Shown here: positions 58,501 through 64,000 of the stretch, one piece after another
Layout: every line of letters begins with the position of its first letter
Position numbering within the stretch: position 1 is the first letter of the stretch
Assembly (NCBI GenBank): GCA_037102815.1
Contig: BTPP01000009.1
Coordinates: forward strand, 186,001-250,000
Direction of reading: 5' to 3'
From: Neurospora intermedia
Lineage: Eukaryota > Ascomycota > Sordariomycetes > Sordariales > Sordariaceae
Length of the DNA stretch: 64,000 nucleotides
The notes under the pieces: model-generated
What the model was told of the DNA's origin: nothing
Databases searched by the model: none
Seen by the model: the letters and a program-made list of their open reading frames with translations, nothing else
Translations under genes and position numbers: made by a program

Positions 58501-61500
58501 TTTAATTAGTAAATTATAATTTGAATATTAATTTTAATAATAAAATAGACGCCGAATAAGTAGCACTTTAATTACTTCAAAGTATAAAGTAGCCTGCGAA
58601 GTTTTTGCTTAGTAGTATTATATCTTTTTTTAACGTTTAACTAAATACCGCTTTCGAACTAATAAAGGTAGCGCCTACTATTTGGCCCAACTTATTTAAT
58701 AACCGCCCCCTAACTAATTAGTAATACGTTTACTATAAAGAAAATATCCTTATATTAATTATTATTATAAATAATAAGTATAAGATAAGGAGCCGATAGA
58801 ACTTTATACTATAAATATTCTAAAGTAAATTATTTATTTTCTATCTATTACTATCCAATATTTTTCTTTAATAAAGTATATAAAGGTTGAACTATTATAG
58901 TAAAATCCTTAATTTAAATTCGGTAGTACCTAATAATCCCTAGGAAGGCTTTTAATTATTAAAATTCTTTACCTTTCTATTTAATAAATTTATAATCTTC
59001 CTATTAAAGGATTCTAGAAACTTTATAGGGGGAAGGTCGTTTATTGTCCTCTAAGTAGAGGTATCCTACGAATTTAACTTCGGACTAATACTATTTGGAC
59101 TTTTCGGTTATAATAGTATAGCTACTAAGTTTAATATTAATTAGGACCTTATTAATATTAATTAAATAATTAAAAACGTATTTATATATACTAAGTCTAA
59201 TTTCAAATCTATTATAATCTATAATAGTTAATTTAATATAAATATCGTCTAAGTAAGGTCGATAGATAGTAGGGATTAAATTATATAGTATCCTAATTAT
59301 TACCCGAAAGAATTGAATAATAGAATTTATTCTTCCTTAGGGTAGTATAATTATTTTCTTTACTCCTATTATACTTTAGAAGATAATAATATCCCTACTC
59401 TTTTTATTAAGAGGGATTTAATTGTATTTAAAAAAAAGGTTAAGAAGGGAAAATATTTTAAATCCTCCAAATTCTTTATTAAACTCTTTATAATTAGGAA
59501 GAATATTAGAATTACGTAAAGTAACTACATTAATTCGTTAAATATTATTAATTAATCGAAGGCTTTTATCTTTTTTAAATATTAGAAATTAATTATTCTA
59601 GTAAACGGTATAATTATCTTCTAATATTCCTTATTGGATTTTATTTTTTAATAATTCGTAAACTCTCTAATAATTAGCCTTTAGAATAGGGATTAATTTA
59701 CATTACTATACCGAATATAAAATAGTTCTAATCTCTTAGGGAGGGAAAATATTAAATTTAATCTTTCCTACGTAATTAAAATCCTATACGAGAGCTACTT
59801 TATAGTTTCGAAGAATATAAATAAATATTTTTTACTCTTTTTTAGTTAAATTATTATATAAATCGTTAAATATAATTTATAAACGCTTAGGGGTTAACCG
59901 TTCTCCTTTAAATATATTTGAAAAATATAATATAATAATTTTATCCTACAGTAATAAATAAATCTTTTATTATTATTCTAACTTATTTTTTAAAGTTATA
60001 AGACGCTATAATTTCTATTTTAGGTTTCCTTCTAGCTTTAAACTATTAGAAGGTACATTATCGATTAGTAATACCTTCTAATCTTTCCGCTTATATATAA
60101 TATAAGTAGTAAAGTTCTTAGAGGGTATTATCTTGTATAATAGCAATTAATTAACTTTTACGTTAGTAGGTATAGGCTTATTATTTTTATAATTTTTCTT
60201 CCTTTTATCTATATACTTTAATTGTTATACTAACGCTTAATATTAGATAAAATTATATATTTGCCTTCTAAATTCTATAGCGAATTCCTTTTCTTCTACT
60301 ATAGAATAGAGAATATTCCCTATAATTGTAATATTAAATATATTACCTAAATTATTATAGTCGGTATTATTAAAGTCCTTAAATAAAAATCTTTCGAATT
60401 GTCTATTATTGAATAGTTCGTCCTATAAAAATTCTTAGAAGAATCCTAAAACGGCCTTCCTCAATATATAATATCTTTTCTAAATATCCTATAAATAGTT
60501 TAATAATTTATTAATTATCGAATTTTCAATCTATTTAAGGATTTTATTTTAGGTTTCGCTATTATACTAAATAGGAATTAATATATTAATTCTAAAATTA
60601 ACCCTTAAACAATTGGCGAGCCTATTTAGGGTAAACGGCCACTTATTGAATTCCTAAGCGTATAGTATTACTTATATACCTAGCTTCGCTCTCTCTTTCG
60701 GAATTAGTATAGCTTTAATAATTGTTTCTTCTATTAATATATTAGCTAATTTAATATTATATATTAAATAATTCAACTTTATTTAGGCATTTTTAAAGAA
60801 TAATTGCCCAAATATAATATTATAATATAGTAAGTAAGTATTAATAACGAAGAAGTATATTTTCCGTAGAATATTAGCCAGCTATATTTAATTATAAATT
60901 TCCCTAATAAAGTCTCGTTTACTTCCGTTACTATCTATATTAGAAGCCCTAATATTTATAATAATTAAACTATACTCTTTAATTATATTGTATATAATTG
61001 TATTTACCTCCGCGCTTATATTAAGGAGGGTTCTAATCTTTAGTCTTTTTTACTATAGAAAGATAAATAAAATTAATAGAATAAATATCCTAATTACATC
61101 CCCTAAATATAATAAATAGGAAAGTTTATTTAAATAGGTATATAATTATATAAGAGTAATTACTTCTACTATATATTAGAAAACGGACTTTAGTATATCT
61201 TCTTAAATAAGTTCGGTTATACTATTTAATCTCTAATCTAAATAATAGATAGAAGTTTTAATAGAATTCTATTTTTCGGTTGTTTTACTTACTATCCCCT
61301 TAATAGATACGTTATTAATTTCGTATTAGGTTATAGGAATAATTTAATTCGCTTCCTTAGACTAATCGGCTATTGTACTATTTTTATAGGAGATTCTAAT
61401 AATATTATCCTTATTTAAGCCAATTTTATACTAAATTAAGGTAATAAATACTATTATAAACCGTCGGTCTATATAATATAGTTCCCTAATCCGATAGGGA

Positions 61501-64000
61501 ATATTATAATTAATAATTTTAAATATAAGAAGGTATTATTCTTTAACCTTTTCAATAGCTTCCTTTATAATAATATTAATATTAACGATTCTAATAAACT
61601 TTATAAAGGATAAAGTAGTAGGTTTTACAAATGTATTTTCCTTATTAGAATCCGGAGTTAGTAAATTAATTGCCTTATCTTTTACTATTAACTTAAGGAT
61701 CTTTATCGGCCGGGTTGCCGGAGGCGGTTAGTTGAATTCTAGGGTAGGGGATTAAAATATATTATTCTCGAATATAGTAGTATTATTATTAATAGTATTT
61801 ATTTACCGTAGCCGTTTATTAGAATAATTAGGAAAAGATATTTCCCCTACAAAGTTTGTAAATTACTTACTAGGCTCTATAGTACTAATCTCTTAGTTAT
61901 ATAGCTTTGGATTAAATACTATACTAACTATTATTTAATAGGTGCTTTCGATTTAATAATCCAAGGATTAAAATTTCTAGAGGAGATATATATAATCGTC
62001 CTTCATTCTATATATAAATTGTACCTAAAAAGTAGAAGGATTTTAATATTTAAATTGTTTAATAGAAGTTATAAGAGTTTCTATGTAATATAAAAAAGAG
62101 AGTACTTATTTAATAATTATAATATTGTTTATTAATTCCAGCGTTCCTTCGGGAAGTAAACTTAGTAGACTATTAATTAAAGGTAGTATAAGTTCTATAA
62201 TTATAAGGCTAGATTCTTCTAAAATATTCCTTAGAAGTATTTCTTTAAGTACTTATTTTTAAAATAACGGTTGAATTAAATAATCTTTAATAGTATTAGT
62301 TATTCTAATAAAGTGGGTACTAAAGGTCTAAGGATATTCTATTAGCGTTTAGCGAATTATAATAACTTTATATTTAATTAGAAATTTTCGGTAAACTTCT
62401 TAGGTAATATTTAATCTATTAATTATATAATAGTAGTTTAATAAATTAATATCCGTTATATTTATAGAAGTATTTAAATTATTATTCCTTTACTACTACC
62501 GGCTACGTATATTATTAGATAGTAGAGAAAATTCTAGTTTAAATCGGTATTTTCTTTTTAATGCCTATATATTCTTTTCCTAATAATTAAAAATAGCCTT
62601 ATATTCGGGAAATATCCTATAAACTACTATCTAGGATTACATTAGAAGTCCTAATTTCCCGTCTTTAGTAATTAAAACTATTGCTTTGTTAGGGATATAA
62701 TTGTTATAGTCCTCTCTATTACTAATTATAATAGTTATTTATAAAGTAAGCGTAGGATTTTAAGGCCAATAAATAGTTAATTTACCTTTTTAAATATTAT
62801 TAATTATCTTTTAATATTAATTTTAGTAATAGTTACTACTATACTAATAATAACGGATCTAATATCCGTCCCTACGGTTCTAATTACTTCCTTTATTACC
62901 TCTTTTTCCGCTTTTATTTCTCGTAGAGGAATTGCCTATATAACTTCCTCCTTTACTAATAATATAATTCTATTTAATTATTAATAAAAAATTAATTTAA
63001 ACTTCTTCTTTTTACTTCTTTATTAGCTTTTCATCGAATTAAGACTATGTAATCCTCATTTAGTTAAATTCCTTTATTATTTTTTCAATATTTAATTTCT
63101 TAATTAAATAGAATATAGTAGGCGTTAAAGCAGTAATTTGGGTCGTTAAAGGAGTTTTTTTACGTAAAGGTTAATCGGAATTACTATTTAATTTAATTAA
63201 ATTACTTTTCTTATTAGTAATTATTAATATTTTCTTTTTAATTAATATTATACCTAAATTGTCGTTTAATAAATTATCCTCCTTATTATTAATATAAGTA
63301 CTATCTTCAAAATCGAAATATTTGTAAATCGTTTTTATTATATTAGTATAAAACTATAATTAAGTTATCTAGTAGACTTTTTTTTTAAGCCTTATAATTA
63401 TTATAATTATCCTTTTAATTCTTTTTATAAACTTCTTATAGAAATTACGAATAATTATAAATTAAATAAAGTCCTTCTCTTTTTTAAATTATTTTATTAA
63501 GAGTATTAAATATTTAAGTATAGTTTTAACGATTTTTTCTCTATTATAGGAGATAGATTTACTATAGAAGACCTTTAGTATAGTAGTTTTATTATCTATC
63601 TAATTTAAGTCCAACGCTAAGAATTCTTATTTAAAATAACAATAGAATTCTTTCTATATTTAAATACCTTTAGTAGTAATATCGTTCGCTATTTCTCTAT
63701 AAATCTTTCGGACGTCCAATATATATTACTAGTACTAGGTATTCAATTTAGCCTTATTAAAAAAATAATAGCTTTAAACCCTATTATCGAACTTTTTTAA
63801 GTACTTAGAAACGTATTTCCCCTTAAATTTGGCTTTAGGTATATAATTTTTTATAAAGAAAATTATAAGAGTTTTAACTATTAATATTTGCGTTAAATAT
63901 GTATTAAACAGGCCTTTAAGCGGGTCTTTACTTAATAGATTTTTATTTAAAACTTATTATACTTCGTATTTAAATTCTTATTACTAATTAAATTATATAA
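55597..64000 (-). mobile_element. Second Ty3/gypsy retrotransposon fossil, minus strand, ends not found
   Basis: AT-saturated like the left block. On the minus strand, an integrase-like region lies around 57.5-57.9 kb, a gypsy reverse transcriptase around 59.0-59.5 kb with a YLDDI active-site motif at about 59241-59258, and a gag-like Pro-rich stretch around 61.6-61.8 kb. That order on the minus strand is gag, RT, integrase, again Ty3/gypsy. The RT looks like the branch of fungal elements with PYLDDI and a following KSK..FVGY block, distinct from the nested element. I found no LTRs for it; one probably lies beyond the window and the other may lie in the block left of 48.4 kb. A dead fossil with many breaks, older than the nested element. 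Confidence 0.65.

Noticed and set aside
41291-64000. CRISPR-like or tandem satellite arrays in the AT-rich block
   Set aside because: No regular spacing or repeated units beyond the LTR pair; eukaryotic context.

Overview
This is a filamentous ascomycete (Sordariomycete) chromosome segment, most likely Neurospora or a very close relative. Three things point there. Genes carry short introns with GTRAGT donors, CTAAC-type branch sites and CAG/TAG acceptors. The coding families are typical of these fungi. About one third of the window is an AT-saturated repeat block of the kind made by repeat-induced point mutation (RIP). I cannot fix the species from sequence alone.

Layout. From 1 to about 28 kb the window is ordinary gene-bearing DNA: the 5' end of an MFS transporter (-), an Erv2-like sulfhydryl oxidase (+), the proteasome beta-1 subunit Pre3 (+), a Pho80-type cyclin that is probably PREG (+), a sugar/polyol symporter (+), a membrane-anchored DUF3445 protein (+), an FSP1/AMID-like FAD oxidoreductase (+) facing a zinc-free MDR oxidoreductase (-), then an ADP-ribosylglycohydrolase (+) facing a hexapeptide O-acetyltransferase (-), and an intron-containing tRNA-Glu(CTC). 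The 4-kb gap between 20.8 and 24.8 kb holds a 343-bp MITE with 17-bp inverted ends and TA duplications, and the decayed remains of a sedolisin (S53) peptidase gene.

From 28.7 to 38 kb the content looks more accessory: a HET-domain protein, a secreted GH31 glucosidase with an in-frame 69-bp tandem duplication, and a secreted protein with a Cys-rich N-terminal domain and two carbohydrate-binding-like domains. From 38 to 41.3 kb I recognise no gene.

At about 41.3 kb base composition falls abruptly and stays AT-rich to the window end. A Ty3/gypsy chromovirus-type LTR element (48439-55591) is delimited by two 264-bp LTRs and a perfect 5-bp duplication. It sits inside older AT-rich repeat DNA. The right-hand part of that DNA is a second gypsy relic on the minus strand. 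Both are heavily mutated fossils.

No operon-like pathway links these genes. The nearest to functional groupings are the convergent redox pair at 17.7-20.8 kb and the HET/GH31/secreted-protein set next to heterochromatin-like DNA. I found no convincing new multi-gene system. The most distinctive observations are the LTRs that largely escaped RIP, the 15-nt microexon carrying the proteasome catalytic Thr, the synonymous-only GH31 duplication, and the MITE and peptidase relics.
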